Shown: one piece after another, positions 1-6,878 of the stretch | Position numbering within the stretch: the stretch's first letter is position 1 | Layout: each line of letters opens with the position of its first letter | IMG/VR virus record: IMGVR_UViG_3300009008_000215 | Location: 1-26,165 of that record | Reading direction: 5' to 3' (one strand) | DNA: 26,165 bases | Source of the DNA: a virus | Made by a program: the position numbers and the translations under genes | Notes under the pieces: model-generated | The model's input: only the letters and a program-made list of their open reading frames with translations | The model's database searches: none | Told to the model about the DNA's origin: nothing

Positions 1-70
1 GGCCAAAAGAAACTACAACTGTTTCGGATGCAGCTTCAGATAGATAGTGTTCCTTAAAACTATGAATCAT
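1..70 (-). CDS. N-terminus of a tagged protein, cut by window edge
   Basis: An open frame starts with ATG ATG overlapping the stop of the lysine-rich gene and runs off the window. The second ATG is preferred because a GAGG lies 6 bases upstream. The 23 visible residues begin MIHSFKEHYLSEAASETVVV and then SFG. The first 13 match the tag shared by the genes upstream, with a likely prohead-protease site LSE|A. The VVVSFG ending is what I would expect at the first strand of an HxGH nucleotidyltransferase (NMN adenylyltransferase-like), a family common in marine T4-like phages, where FGRFNPPTxGH follows. That assignment is inference because the catalytic motif lies outside the window. Confidence 0.55.
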   Translation of the reverse strand, partial: MIHSFKEHYLSEAASETVVVSFG

Positions 71-420
71 CATTTGCCTCGTGCCTTCTTAACGCGCTCT
101 TGATCATCCTTCTTAACTCTAGACTTCAACTTCTTAGCAAGTTTCTTGATCATACCTTTCTTTTTATCAAGCTTCTTCTCAAGAGATTTACGCTGGGCGA
201 ATGACATATCCTTTTTATCCTTACCCTTAGTAAGTTTCTTCGCTACCATATCACGAGCTTTCTTACTAGCAGTCTTCTTTAGCTTCTCAGGATTTTTTAA
301 CTTCTTAGCAGCTTTCTTCTTGCCAATCTTGATTTTAGCTTTTGCCCGCTTCATAGCCTGCTTTTTCTTATTACGAGCTCTTGCATCTAAAGCTTCGTCA
401 AATTCTTTATCCTCTTGCAT
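70..420 (-). CDS. Very basic lysine-rich protein, 116 aa
   Basis: About 40 percent of the residues are lysine or arginine, spread over the whole length in helical-looking stretches, and there are no cysteines. No catalytic domain is visible. Such composition fits a nucleic-acid-binding or DNA-condensing protein, perhaps an internal head or core component; similar lysine-rich proteins occur near structural genes in marine T4-like phages. The ATG overlaps the end of the nucleotidyltransferase gene by 14 bases and has an AAGGGATGGG ribosome site inside that gene, so the two are translationally coupled. Its stop overlaps the next start. It lacks the N-terminal tag of its neighbours. The function is unknown. 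Confidence 0.75.
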   Translation of the reverse strand: MQEDKEFDEALDARARNKKKQAMKRAKAKIKIGKKKAAKKLKNPEKLKKTASKKARDMVAKKLTKGKDKKDMSFAQRKSLEKKLDKKKGMIKKLAKKLKSRVKKDDQERVKKARGK

Positions 421-1636
421 CTGATTCCCATCCCTTAATTATGTCTTTACTAAAGTTGTTGTATGAGAATTCCATACGATCAACTATTTTTAATGCACCA
501 TTTGTAAGGTGGTCAATAGCAACATATCCTTCGGCACCTGTTACTCTAAAACCATCTTTAGTCTTTACAAAGGTATTTATACTATCAATTTTATTGAGAT
601 GAGTAAGTAATTTTCTCTTTGCATACACCAACTCGTTCTGCATATCAAACATATACACAAGGTTTTTGAGGTTGTCTTTAGAGAACCATGCTAATGCAAC
701 AGCTTTCTTCTCAGCTTTATTAGCCTTTCCTCTATCTGATTTCAACTTAGCAATCTCTCTATCATATCGATCATGAATCCACCTAATAAGCTCCTTCGCG
801 TGTTTCTTAGTGTCTTTAATCTCTGATTGGGCTCTCACCTTTGTATTTCTAAATGTGTTAATAAACAGGTTAATCTCTTTATTATCTGCTACATCTTTAA
901 GAGTAGAAGACTTAATCTTGTTGAATAATTTACCAGCGTTTGAAATGTGCTTTGTAATCTCTTCTGTCTCTTTTTTAGTAAGTGTAGCATTTGGCACATC
1001 TGGTAGATCAGCACTCTTTTGCCATACAGATGAAACGTTTTTAAAGTCTGTTAATTTGACACCAAATTGAGCATTCATTGATTCAAATGAACCACCAACA
1101 TATTTGGTATGCCAAACCATACCAATCTTTGCTTTTAGGATATCTTTAGCATCTTCAACAGGTACAGCATACACAATAGTATTAGGATGAAAAGTAACAT
1201 ATTTTTGCCCATCAACAGTTTCTTTCTTTAAATCAGATTGGGTGAACATCATGTCCCCTTGATACACACCTGACTTAATCCCTAGTTTTCTTAACTCTGT
1301 GAATGCAATCTTCAGCTTGTCAGCTAGCTCTCCAGAAGTATCAGCATCAATTTCTGCATGTGACTTATATACTTTTGGATTCTTATTGAAGATACCTTTC
1401 TTAGCGACAAAGAACATACCATCAGAAGGATCAATACCCACAAATACTGCAGGAGCTCCGTCCCATTTAACAGTTACTTGTTTTGTATCATTTGTATGAC
1501 CAGCAAGCATATTACGAAGATCACGAAGAGCATTAATAGCAGATCTAGTACCATTCACGCCACCATCAATCACCATATCTTCGATATGGATCATGTGAGT
1601 GTTCTTTGCCTCTTCTAGGTATTTTTTAAACTTCAT
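407..1636 (-). CDS. KxDG covalent nucleotidyltransferase-like (ligase-like) protein with N-terminal tag
   Basis: 409 residues. After a tag (MKFKKYLEEA, predicted cut LEE|A) comes THMIHIEDM and then VKWDGAPAVFVG at residues 56-67. This is the motif I pattern KxDG of DNA/RNA ligases and capping enzymes, with Lys57 as the candidate AMP-linked residue. GVYQGDMMF resembles motif III, and near the C-terminus EGYVAID followed by ALKIVDR resembles motifs IV and V. The middle is a charged helical insertion. It matches a family of unassigned function that I recall from marine T4-like phages. The gene follows the nuclease-like gene after 3 bases. The ligase fold is well supported by motifs; the substrate and actual sealing activity are not. 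Confidence 0.7.
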   Translation of the reverse strand: MKFKKYLEEAKNTHMIHIEDMVIDGGVNGTRSAINALRDLRNMLAGHTNDTKQVTVKWDGAPAVFVGIDPSDGMFFVAKKGIFNKNPKVYKSHAEIDADTSGELADKLKIAFTELRKLGIKSGVYQGDMMFTQSDLKKETVDGQKYVTFHPNTIVYAVPVEDAKDILKAKIGMVWHTKYVGGSFESMNAQFGVKLTDFKNVSSVWQKSADLPDVPNATLTKKETEEITKHISNAGKLFNKIKSSTLKDVADNKEINLFINTFRNTKVRAQSEIKDTKKHAKELIRWIHDRYDREIAKLKSDRGKANKAEKKAVALAWFSKDNLKNLVYMFDMQNELVYAKRKLLTHLNKIDSINTFVKTKDGFRVTGAEGYVAIDHLTNGALKIVDRMEFSYNNFSKDIIKGWESDARG

Positions 1637-1639
1637 TAT

Positions 1640-2515
1640 TTATCCAGGGAATAGAGTAGAGAATGAAGCCTTAAACACTCCACCATTAATAGCGAATGTT
1701 CCTTTCTTTGATAGAGTCTTAGTATCTGATTGCATGTTTTTGAAATCAATGTAGTGGAACCAAACATCAGTTGGATCACTATCCTTTAAGTTAGCAATAT
1801 ACCCTTTATCACCTGGTTTATCACCAATAGACACATCAATTAGTCTCTTCATAAGACCTACTGCAATACTCTCTGGATCATTAATCTTTGAACCATATCC
1901 TAGTTTCTTTAAGCTCTTTTCAAAGTCATCAACTGTCTTCTTCATATCCTTAAATATCTTGAAGTTTAGTAGATCTTTGTTGTTCTTAAACAACAAAGAT
2001 AGTTCAATGAACTTTTCTGAAGCTTCTAATACATCAGGGTATTTAAATGACAGCTCACCTTTAAATGATTGATTACCTTTTGTATTATCCTTTGCAAATG
2101 CTTGGAATAGATTAGAGATACCAAATAGAGTATTCAACAACGCTCTAAAGTCTCTTCTGTCTTGGAATCGTCCTAGAGAAATAGGATCATGTTTAGGATA
2201 GGCCTTTACCTCAACTGCTTTCTTGTCAATTCTTAAATCAGGTTCAGTGCCGCCTCTAGTTTCCTTCGCTCTGCCGTTAAACAACCAGTATAATGAAATC
2301 TCACCATTACCTACTGTCTTGTCTGGTGCTTCTTTAAACAGTTTAACAAATGTCTTTTTATCCTTAGGATGAATCTTTAACTGAAAGCTCTTCTTAGGAA
2401 TATTGTATTTCCCATGAACCTTCTTTTCTTCGTCAGTCAGCTTCTCATCAATAATAGCTTGGAAACTACTATTTGCCGCCTCGTTTAAAATGTATCCACT
2501 GAATGAATTAATCAT
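1640..2515 (-). CDS. PD-(D/E)XK nuclease-like protein with N-terminal tag
   Basis: 291 residues starting MINSFSGYILNEAA, a tag with predicted cleavage LNE|A. The nuclease signature is clear: Glu72 in GNGEISLYWLF, then EPDLRIDKKAVEVKAY with Asp93, Glu102 and Lys104, in the order and spacing of the PD-(D/E)XK fold. The rest is helical and without recognised domains. The ATG is preceded by AAGAGGG, 8 bases upstream. It lies between the small helix-turn-helix-like gene and the ligase-like gene in one operon. It could be an injected nuclease acting on host or rival DNA, or a repair nuclease; the sequence cannot decide. The fold is likely and the target unknown. Confidence 0.65.
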   Translation of the reverse strand: MINSFSGYILNEAANSSFQAIIDEKLTDEEKKVHGKYNIPKKSFQLKIHPKDKKTFVKLFKEAPDKTVGNGEISLYWLFNGRAKETRGGTEPDLRIDKKAVEVKAYPKHDPISLGRFQDRRDFRALLNTLFGISNLFQAFAKDNTKGNQSFKGELSFKYPDVLEASEKFIELSLLFKNNKDLLNFKIFKDMKKTVDDFEKSLKKLGYGSKINDPESIAVGLMKRLIDVSIGDKPGDKGYIANLKDSDPTDVWFHYIDFKNMQSDTKTLSKKGTFAINGGVFKASFSTLFPG

Positions 2516-2524
2516 AATGCCCTC

Positions 2525-2824
2525 TTAACTGTGTCTTGTTCTCTTGTCTAACACCTTTCTAAACTCTTTAGGTGATATTCCAATAATTCTTGCTGCTTTA
2601 TCAATTGCTAATCCTTTTGGATTAGTAATCCAAATACCTGCAGATTGATATGCCCCAGGATTCTTTTCATAATCCCTTATCATCTGATGATATACCTTTA
2701 TAGCTTGTTTATATTTATTACTATGGACAGCTCTTTTAATAGCATGAGTCCACTTCTTAGGAATAACAATATCTCGAATGGCCTTGGTTAGTTCCCCTTC
2801 ATTATACTGTCTAAATGATCTCAT
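2525..2824 (-). CDS. Small basic helix-turn-helix-like protein with N-terminal tag
   Basis: 99 residues beginning MRSFRQYNEGEL, the same tag pattern as its neighbours (aromatic-x-E|G rather than LxE|A). The body is basic and helical. Residues near 73-92 (LAIDKAARIIGISPKEFRKV) read like a helix-turn-helix, with the glycine in the turn. The ATG overlaps the stop of the kinase-like gene by 4 bases (ATGA), so translation is coupled. A DNA-binding accessory role for the adjacent nuclease-like or kinase-like protein is plausible but not shown. I do not recognise the family. Confidence 0.65.
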   Translation of the reverse strand: MRSFRQYNEGELTKAIRDIVIPKKWTHAIKRAVHSNKYKQAIKVYHQMIRDYEKNPGAYQSAGIWITNPKGLAIDKAARIIGISPKEFRKVLDKRTRHS

Positions 2825-3624
2825 AAGTCTTCTGCCGCCTTCTTAATAGTGTCAGGTGGTACATTATCTACAATCCACTGGAACAGCTGTTTTTGCATCT
2901 CAATGTCTTTATTAATAGGTTTGCCTCGTTTCTTCATTGTAAGGTATTTGAAGTCCTTAATAACAGTTTTGCTATTAGGGAAGAATATTGTGTTTTCACG
3001 ATTGTTTAATAGTACATGAATTGCACCATTGATTGCTAATTTCTTACCTGTCCCCCTAATAAGGCTGAACATAGTATTAGCTGCACCTTTATGTGTTTGT
3101 AGTAGAATGTCAGAAGGAACGACTCGATCTCGTTCTGCATTGTTTTTTACAGCTACTTTATAGCTTGTTAGTACCCACAACATGTGAATATTTGCAGGAT
3201 TATAACCAGCATTAAGAAGATCTGGTAACAATTTAGCTACACTCTTTACGTCTTTTGCTGTGATATCAAATAAGATGTTAGGAAGAGTTTCCTTATTACC
3301 CATTGAAGACAACATGTGTTGCATTGTCTTGTCTTTGATCTTTTTAGAATCTACAAACTGATGTAATTTAAATACATCATCTGGTTTTCTTAAATCTAGT
3401 CCACGGATCTCAGGATATTTCTTCTTTAGTTTAGCAATCTTTAAGAATGCAGACTTCCATGCATCAACATCTCGTGTCTTGAATATTTCACCTTGCATGA
3501 AGTTAGAAGCAGCAAACCCCTTACCAGAGCCTGCGCCACCTGCTAGAAATACGATTTGACCGTACCTAGCTCCGTTTGAAAACATGATAAGTTTCTCTGT
3601 GAGAAACGATTTAAATGGTAACAT
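2821..3624 (-). CDS. P-loop kinase-like protein with N-terminal tag
   Basis: 267 residues. The tag MLPFKSFLTE is followed by GQIVFLAGGAGSGKGFAAS, a Walker A motif at residues 29-36 on a strand typical of the adenylate-kinase/polynucleotide-kinase class. RDVDAWK follows, and SYKVAVKNNAERDRVVPSD later resembles a kinase lid with clustered arginines, as in zeta toxin or Pnk-type enzymes. Start choice: AGGAG lies 7 bases before this ATG. A TATAAATA late box lies 29 bases upstream, so this is the first gene of the tagged operon. The substrate could be a nucleic-acid end, a nucleotide or a small molecule. P-loop kinase is confident; specificity is unknown. Confidence 0.7.
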   Translation of the reverse strand: MLPFKSFLTEKLIMFSNGARYGQIVFLAGGAGSGKGFAASNFMQGEIFKTRDVDAWKSAFLKIAKLKKKYPEIRGLDLRKPDDVFKLHQFVDSKKIKDKTMQHMLSSMGNKETLPNILFDITAKDVKSVAKLLPDLLNAGYNPANIHMLWVLTSYKVAVKNNAERDRVVPSDILLQTHKGAANTMFSLIRGTGKKLAINGAIHVLLNNRENTIFFPNSKTVIKDFKYLTMKKRGKPINKDIEMQKQLFQWIVDNVPPDTIKKAAEDL

Positions 3625-3652
3625 TAAAAAACTCCTAGATGTTTATTAGTAT

Positions 3653-3660
3653 TATTTATA
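3653..3660 (-). promoter_or_regulatory. T4-type late promoter box
   Basis: Exact TATAAATA on the minus strand, overlapping the mazG stop and 29 bases before the ATG of the kinase-like gene. The T4 late promoter is defined by this octamer alone. Its place at the head of the tagged-protein operon indicates late expression, as expected for proteins packed into heads. Confidence 0.65.
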
Positions 3661-3919
3661 AGTTTTCTAATATGTCATCTAGGTCATTTATGTTACTCCA
3701 CTTCTTTAATTTACGTAATTTGACGGGGACACGTTTTAATATCTTGTCCCCGTCAATAACTTCTTGATGGCCAAGAATAGTTATCATTGCAAGGACATCA
3801 CCAATCTCATCTTGAAGCTGCTTGACGCTTTTAGGATCATCCCCAAATCGTAGAATCTTAGCAACTGCTTGTTGAACTTCAGCACATTCTTCTGCAAGAA
3901 TTACAAGAGTCTCATCCAT
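3656..3919 (-). CDS. mazG: MazG-like nucleotide pyrophosphohydrolase
   Basis: 87 residues from the ATG at 3919, chosen because GGAAG lies 5-6 bases upstream and the ATG overlaps the preceding stop (ATGGATGA). A longer frame upstream exists but has no such site. The protein has the all-alpha NTP pyrophosphatase signature: AEECAEVQQ (ExxE-type metal site) and, about 30 residues later, DEIGDVLAM (ExxD). This family hydrolyses (d)NTPs to monophosphates. Marine phage MazGs are common and may adjust nucleotide pools during infection. It is the last gene of the early/middle block before the late promoter. Confidence 0.8.
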   Translation of the reverse strand: MDETLVILAEECAEVQQAVAKILRFGDDPKSVKQLQDEIGDVLAMITILGHQEVIDGDKILKRVPVKLRKLKKWSNINDLDDILENL

Positions 3920-4208
3920 TTTTGCTTCCAATGACAAAGTCGTCATGCTTAAAAGCATCATCTAATACGTGTTTTAATAGGTCTCCTACCACCATATTAA
4001 ACTCTCTCTTTCCATGAGGATCTTCATCAAGATAATCAACAACATCATAATCAAAATCAATTGATTCAGTAGTCTCGTTTAGTTTAATAGAATCGTATTT
4101 AAATACAACTCCATGATACTTACCACCCTCTAATCTAATATACCAGTGATCTTGATCCCATTGTCTTTCTACGAAAGACCAACTATCGTATGCGTTTTCT
4201 TTCTTCAT
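3912..4208 (-). CDS. Conserved phage protein of unknown function, acidic
   Basis: 98 residues with alternating beta-like strands (DHWYIRLEGGKYHGVVFKYD) and an acidic second half ending in an amphipathic helix (GDLLKHVLDDAFK). No catalytic motif is visible. Small proteins of this layout are frequent in marine T4-like phages, and I know no function. The start overlaps the membrane-protein gene by about 26 bases, and the stop overlaps the mazG start, so it is part of a tightly packed unit. Confidence 0.7.
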   Translation of the reverse strand: MKKENAYDSWSFVERQWDQDHWYIRLEGGKYHGVVFKYDSIKLNETTESIDFDYDVVDYLDEDPHGKREFNMVVGDLLKHVLDDAFKHDDFVIGSKNG

Positions 4209-4347
4209 AATAATCCAATGCCATTGCTGCTATGAGAAACGGACTCCATAATAATAAAAACATTAATGATACAACCCCTGCAAGAAATGCAAAGATCATT
4301 ACCATTATTAGACCTAACCAATCCTTTGCATCATCAATTATTTGCAT
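4183..4347 (-). CDS. Small membrane protein
   Basis: 54 residues from ATG 4347, or 63 from ATG 4374. I prefer 4347 because it overlaps the preceding 42-residue gene stop (ATGCAAATAA), though neither ATG has a strong ribosome site. A long hydrophobic stretch, starting near WLGLIMVMIFAFLAG and ending before LDYYEERKRIR, forms one or two membrane segments with a positively charged C-terminus. It is probably an inner-membrane protein. The function is unknown; small membrane proteins of T4-like phages include lysis-timing and superinfection-exclusion factors. Confidence 0.65.
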   Translation of the reverse strand: MQIIDDAKDWLGLIMVMIFAFLAGVVSLMFLLLWSPFLIAAMALDYYEERKRIR

Positions 4348-4466
4348 CGTTTTGAATTTGGATGACGTTTGCATCTAAATGTCCCGTGACTCAAGGTTTT
4401 CTTTGCCAAACGGTTTCCGTTTGGATCCTTCTTTGCAACTACGCCAGGTACTGCTGTTTTACTCAT
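4338..4466 (-). CDS. 42-aa basic micro-protein
   Basis: An open frame with a good ribosome site (GGGAG, 7 bases before ATG). The ATG overlaps the previous stop as ATGA. The product starts MSKTAVPGVVAKK, contains a Gly/Asn-rich turn and ends with RCKRHPNSKRCK, so it has two cysteines eight apart with nearby histidine and many lysines. A metal site or nucleic-acid binding is possible. I do not recognise it. Coding is supported by the coupled start and stop on both sides. Confidence 0.65.
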   Translation of the reverse strand: MSKTAVPGVVAKKDPNGNRLAKKTLSHGTFRCKRHPNSKRCK

Positions 4467-4591
4467 TTTAATACTCCCATTCTAAATACGCTTCTAACAT
4501 TCTTATACTTTTGTCTAACATCTTCTTTAGACTTAGCAAGAACTACTTTACCCTTTCCATCATGAAATATGACTGCAAATTGCTTTAACAT
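4463..4591 (-). CDS. 42-aa micro-protein
   Basis: An open frame whose ATG overlaps the preceding gene's stop (TAATG) and whose stop overlaps the following start (ATGA). The product MLKQFAVIFHDGKGKVVL looks like two beta strands around a DGKG turn, followed by a basic helix (KEDVRQKYKNVRSVFR). There are no recognised motifs. The perfect two-sided translational coupling is the main support that it is a real gene. Confidence 0.65.
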   Translation of the reverse strand: MLKQFAVIFHDGKGKVVLAKSKEDVRQKYKNVRSVFRMGVLK

Positions 4592-4779
4592 TACATTCCA
4601 TGACCATTATACCCTCGCTTATTCGACTCTTTTAAACAAGTGGTGATTTGTGATTGTAATGTTTTTAACACATTTTCAACTTCTATACGTTTCTTAATCT
4701 CTGCTTCATAAAGAGCCTCGTAATCTGTTATATCTCTATTGAATGGATTCTTCAACCAATTTACCAGTCTATTATACAT
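4591..4779 (-). CDS. Small helical protein, unknown function
   Basis: 62 residues with a GGAG ribosome site just after the thyX stop. The middle (residues about 20-50) is an uninterrupted charged helix rich in Glu, Lys and Leu, suggesting a short coiled coil. The C-terminus RGYNGHGM is glycine-rich. It sits 3 bases after thyX and is coupled to the next micro-gene. The function is not recognisable. Confidence 0.65.
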   Translation of the reverse strand: MYNRLVNWLKNPFNRDITDYEALYEAEIKKRIEVENVLKTLQSQITTCLKESNKRGYNGHGM

Positions 4780-4782
4780 ACT

Positions 4783-5517
4783 TTACTCCATAATGTCAAG
4801 CATAAGTGGGAAAATTTCTGCAATTACTTTTGCGCATTGTCTAGCCACCTCAATATGCTCCTTTTGTGTGCCATTAGCACTCCTCAATTCAATGTAATGA
4901 ACCCAAGAACGAAGTGTTCCGTTCATATACATTCTACTCATGATATTACCTTCTGGAAGTACAGCTCTTGCTTGCTCCTTTGCAATATCATTTGCAATTG
5001 CCCAATTGTAAGCATCAAGCGACTTCTTAATAACTTCTTCCTGCTTAGTTCTCCACATAGCAGATAATGCTGTATCACTAGTATCAATGGAGTTTTGGCG
5101 ATTCTTTGTATCTTGAAGTCTAGCCTCTCTTAACATGAATGACATATCCTTCGTAGGATCTGCATATCGTTGAGAAAACTCTTGGAATGAAAACGATCTA
5201 TGTCTCAAGATCTGTCTACCGATATCACGAGTAGTTTCTACTTCAAGACAAGCGGATACTGTCTCAAGAGGACTCCAATGTTTATGTTTAATAAGATACT
5301 TAATTAGCTTATCACTTGTTTCTTTATTAAATTGATTGGATGGGTTAGATACTCTAGCACAAAATGCAATTAGATCTTGTACATCGTTTAAACCCTCCCT
5401 AGCAAATTCAGGACTTGGCATGCTATATGATACCATTCTAACCTTAGTCATTGAATTGTTATGATCAGGAACCTTTGTTGGTTCAACTGATTTAATATTA
5501 TTTGTTCTTTCTACCAT
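4783..5517 (-). CDS. thyX: Flavin-dependent thymidylate synthase ThyX
   Basis: 244 residues. The ThyX signature RHRSFSFQEFSQRY at residues 105-118 fits RHRxxSxxxxSxR, which binds FAD and dUMP. HWSPLETVSACLEV and the later MYMNGTLRSWVHYIELR region with conserved Arg also fit. The enzyme makes dTMP from dUMP using methylene-tetrahydrofolate and NADPH. The start overlaps the gp41 stop as TAATG; a later ATG at residue 23 has no ribosome site, so the N-terminal extension of about 20 polar residues is probably translated. It provides thymidylate beside the phage replisome, together with the dUTPase-like and dNMP-kinase genes. Confidence 0.95.
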   Translation of the reverse strand: MVERTNNIKSVEPTKVPDHNNSMTKVRMVSYSMPSPEFAREGLNDVQDLIAFCARVSNPSNQFNKETSDKLIKYLIKHKHWSPLETVSACLEVETTRDIGRQILRHRSFSFQEFSQRYADPTKDMSFMLREARLQDTKNRQNSIDTSDTALSAMWRTKQEEVIKKSLDAYNWAIANDIAKEQARAVLPEGNIMSRMYMNGTLRSWVHYIELRSANGTQKEHIEVARQCAKVIAEIFPLMLDIME

Positions 5518-6878
5518 TATACTTCAAACTCCGCAAACTTATCTGTTGTTGATTGTGATGATGAATCTTGTACCAGTCCTTGTTGAGCTGAATCATCTAC
5601 ATCATATAATCTCATCTTTGCCCTATCAATTCCTACTACAAACCGTTTTGTCTTACCTGTTGGATCATTATATCTGTTCTTCAATTGCTTAATCATTATC
5701 TGATTTCGGTTCTCTAACTCCTCTGTGGAGATTAAGGCGAACATTAGATCTGCTGTTGCAGGTAGACCAAATGATTCAGATGTGTCTTCAAGTCCAATGT
5801 CTGATGAAGAAAATCCTCCTCTCGTTACCTGTGTAGCTGTTACTACTGGAAGATTGTTCTCTACAGCTAGTCCCCTTAACTCTTCTGCAATTGCTTTCAC
5901 ATATGTATATGAGTTAATAGATCCGCCCATTGCTTTCATACGAGATGATGCACATATATTAAGATAGTCGATGCAGATTAAATCAGGTACAAAGTTCTTC
6001 TTTAACTTCAACTCGTTTAGAAGAGCTCTGAAATGACTTACATTAGCAGCTCCTGTTGGATACTCCTTAACAATCAACTTACCAGCTCCTTTATCAGCAA
6101 TTCGTTTAACCTTTTGATCAAACATATCCTTTGATAAATTAGTCAACTGATCAATAGGCACATTCATTAAATTAGCATCAATACGTTCAGCAATTCTCTC
6201 TTCACTCATTTCCATTGTTATATATAACACGTTTTTCATTTGAGTGAGAGCACCTGCCGCGACATGACACATGAATAATGACTTACCAACACCTGTACCT
6301 GCAAGGGCAACATTAAGAGATTTATTAACCAAGCCTCCCTTAGTAATAGTATTAAACATATCTAAATCAAATGGAAGATGCTCTTCATCTCTATGATAGA
6401 AGTTATATCGTTCATCTGAATTATCAATGTAGTCATGACCAACATTAGTATCAAAGTTGACAGATAACGCACCAGCAAGAAGATCAGGAAGGGCATTCTT
6501 TGTTAAGTCTTTATGCTTTCCTTCAATTATGTTAATTGAATCCATAATAGCAAGATAGATTGATCTATCCTGACACCACTTCTCTGTTTGTTCAACTAAC
6601 CAATCTTGATTAGTATCTTCTACTACTGTAGAAATATCATTAGCAATAGAGAATACTTCTGCTACACTATCAGCTGGAATATCAGAACTCTTTTGAAGTT
6701 CGATATTAAGAGACTCGCTGTTTGGTAGCTTACCGTATTTACTGACAAACTGAACCACCTCATTGAATACAATCTTATAAGATCCTTCAAAGTAAGTTGG
6801 TTTCAGATGGGGAATTACACGTCTTGTGAACTCCTCATTCTGAACCAGGTTTCGTAATATTAGAGTCTCTAAATTCAC
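5517..6878 (-). CDS. 41: Replicative DNA helicase, gp41/DnaB family
   Basis: 453 residues. An N-terminal helical domain is followed by the RecA-like core with Walker A GTGVGKS at 194-200, Walker B near DLICIDYLN, and downstream QLKNRYNDPTGKTKRF, typical of phage DnaB-like helicases. As in T4 it should unwind DNA at the fork as a hexamer on the lagging strand. The start is GTG, overlapping the uvsX stop as TAGTG, with GGAG 10 bases upstream, so it is translationally coupled to UvsX. No loader gp59 is visible in the window. Length is close to T4 gp41 (475). Confidence 0.93.
   Translation of the reverse strand: MNLETLILRNLVQNEEFTRRVIPHLKPTYFEGSYKIVFNEVVQFVSKYGKLPNSESLNIELQKSSDIPADSVAEVFSIANDISTVVEDTNQDWLVEQTEKWCQDRSIYLAIMDSINIIEGKHKDLTKNALPDLLAGALSVNFDTNVGHDYIDNSDERYNFYHRDEEHLPFDLDMFNTITKGGLVNKSLNVALAGTGVGKSLFMCHVAAGALTQMKNVLYITMEMSEERIAERIDANLMNVPIDQLTNLSKDMFDQKVKRIADKGAGKLIVKEYPTGAANVSHFRALLNELKLKKNFVPDLICIDYLNICASSRMKAMGGSINSYTYVKAIAEELRGLAVENNLPVVTATQVTRGGFSSSDIGLEDTSESFGLPATADLMFALISTEELENRNQIMIKQLKNRYNDPTGKTKRFVVGIDRAKMRLYDVDDSAQQGLVQDSSSQSTTDKFAEFEV

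Noticed and set aside
574-581. TATAAATA inside the ligase-like gene
   Set aside because: It lies in coding sequence (SINTF codons) and an AT-rich 8-mer can occur by chance; kept only as a possible internal late promoter for the lysine-rich gene.
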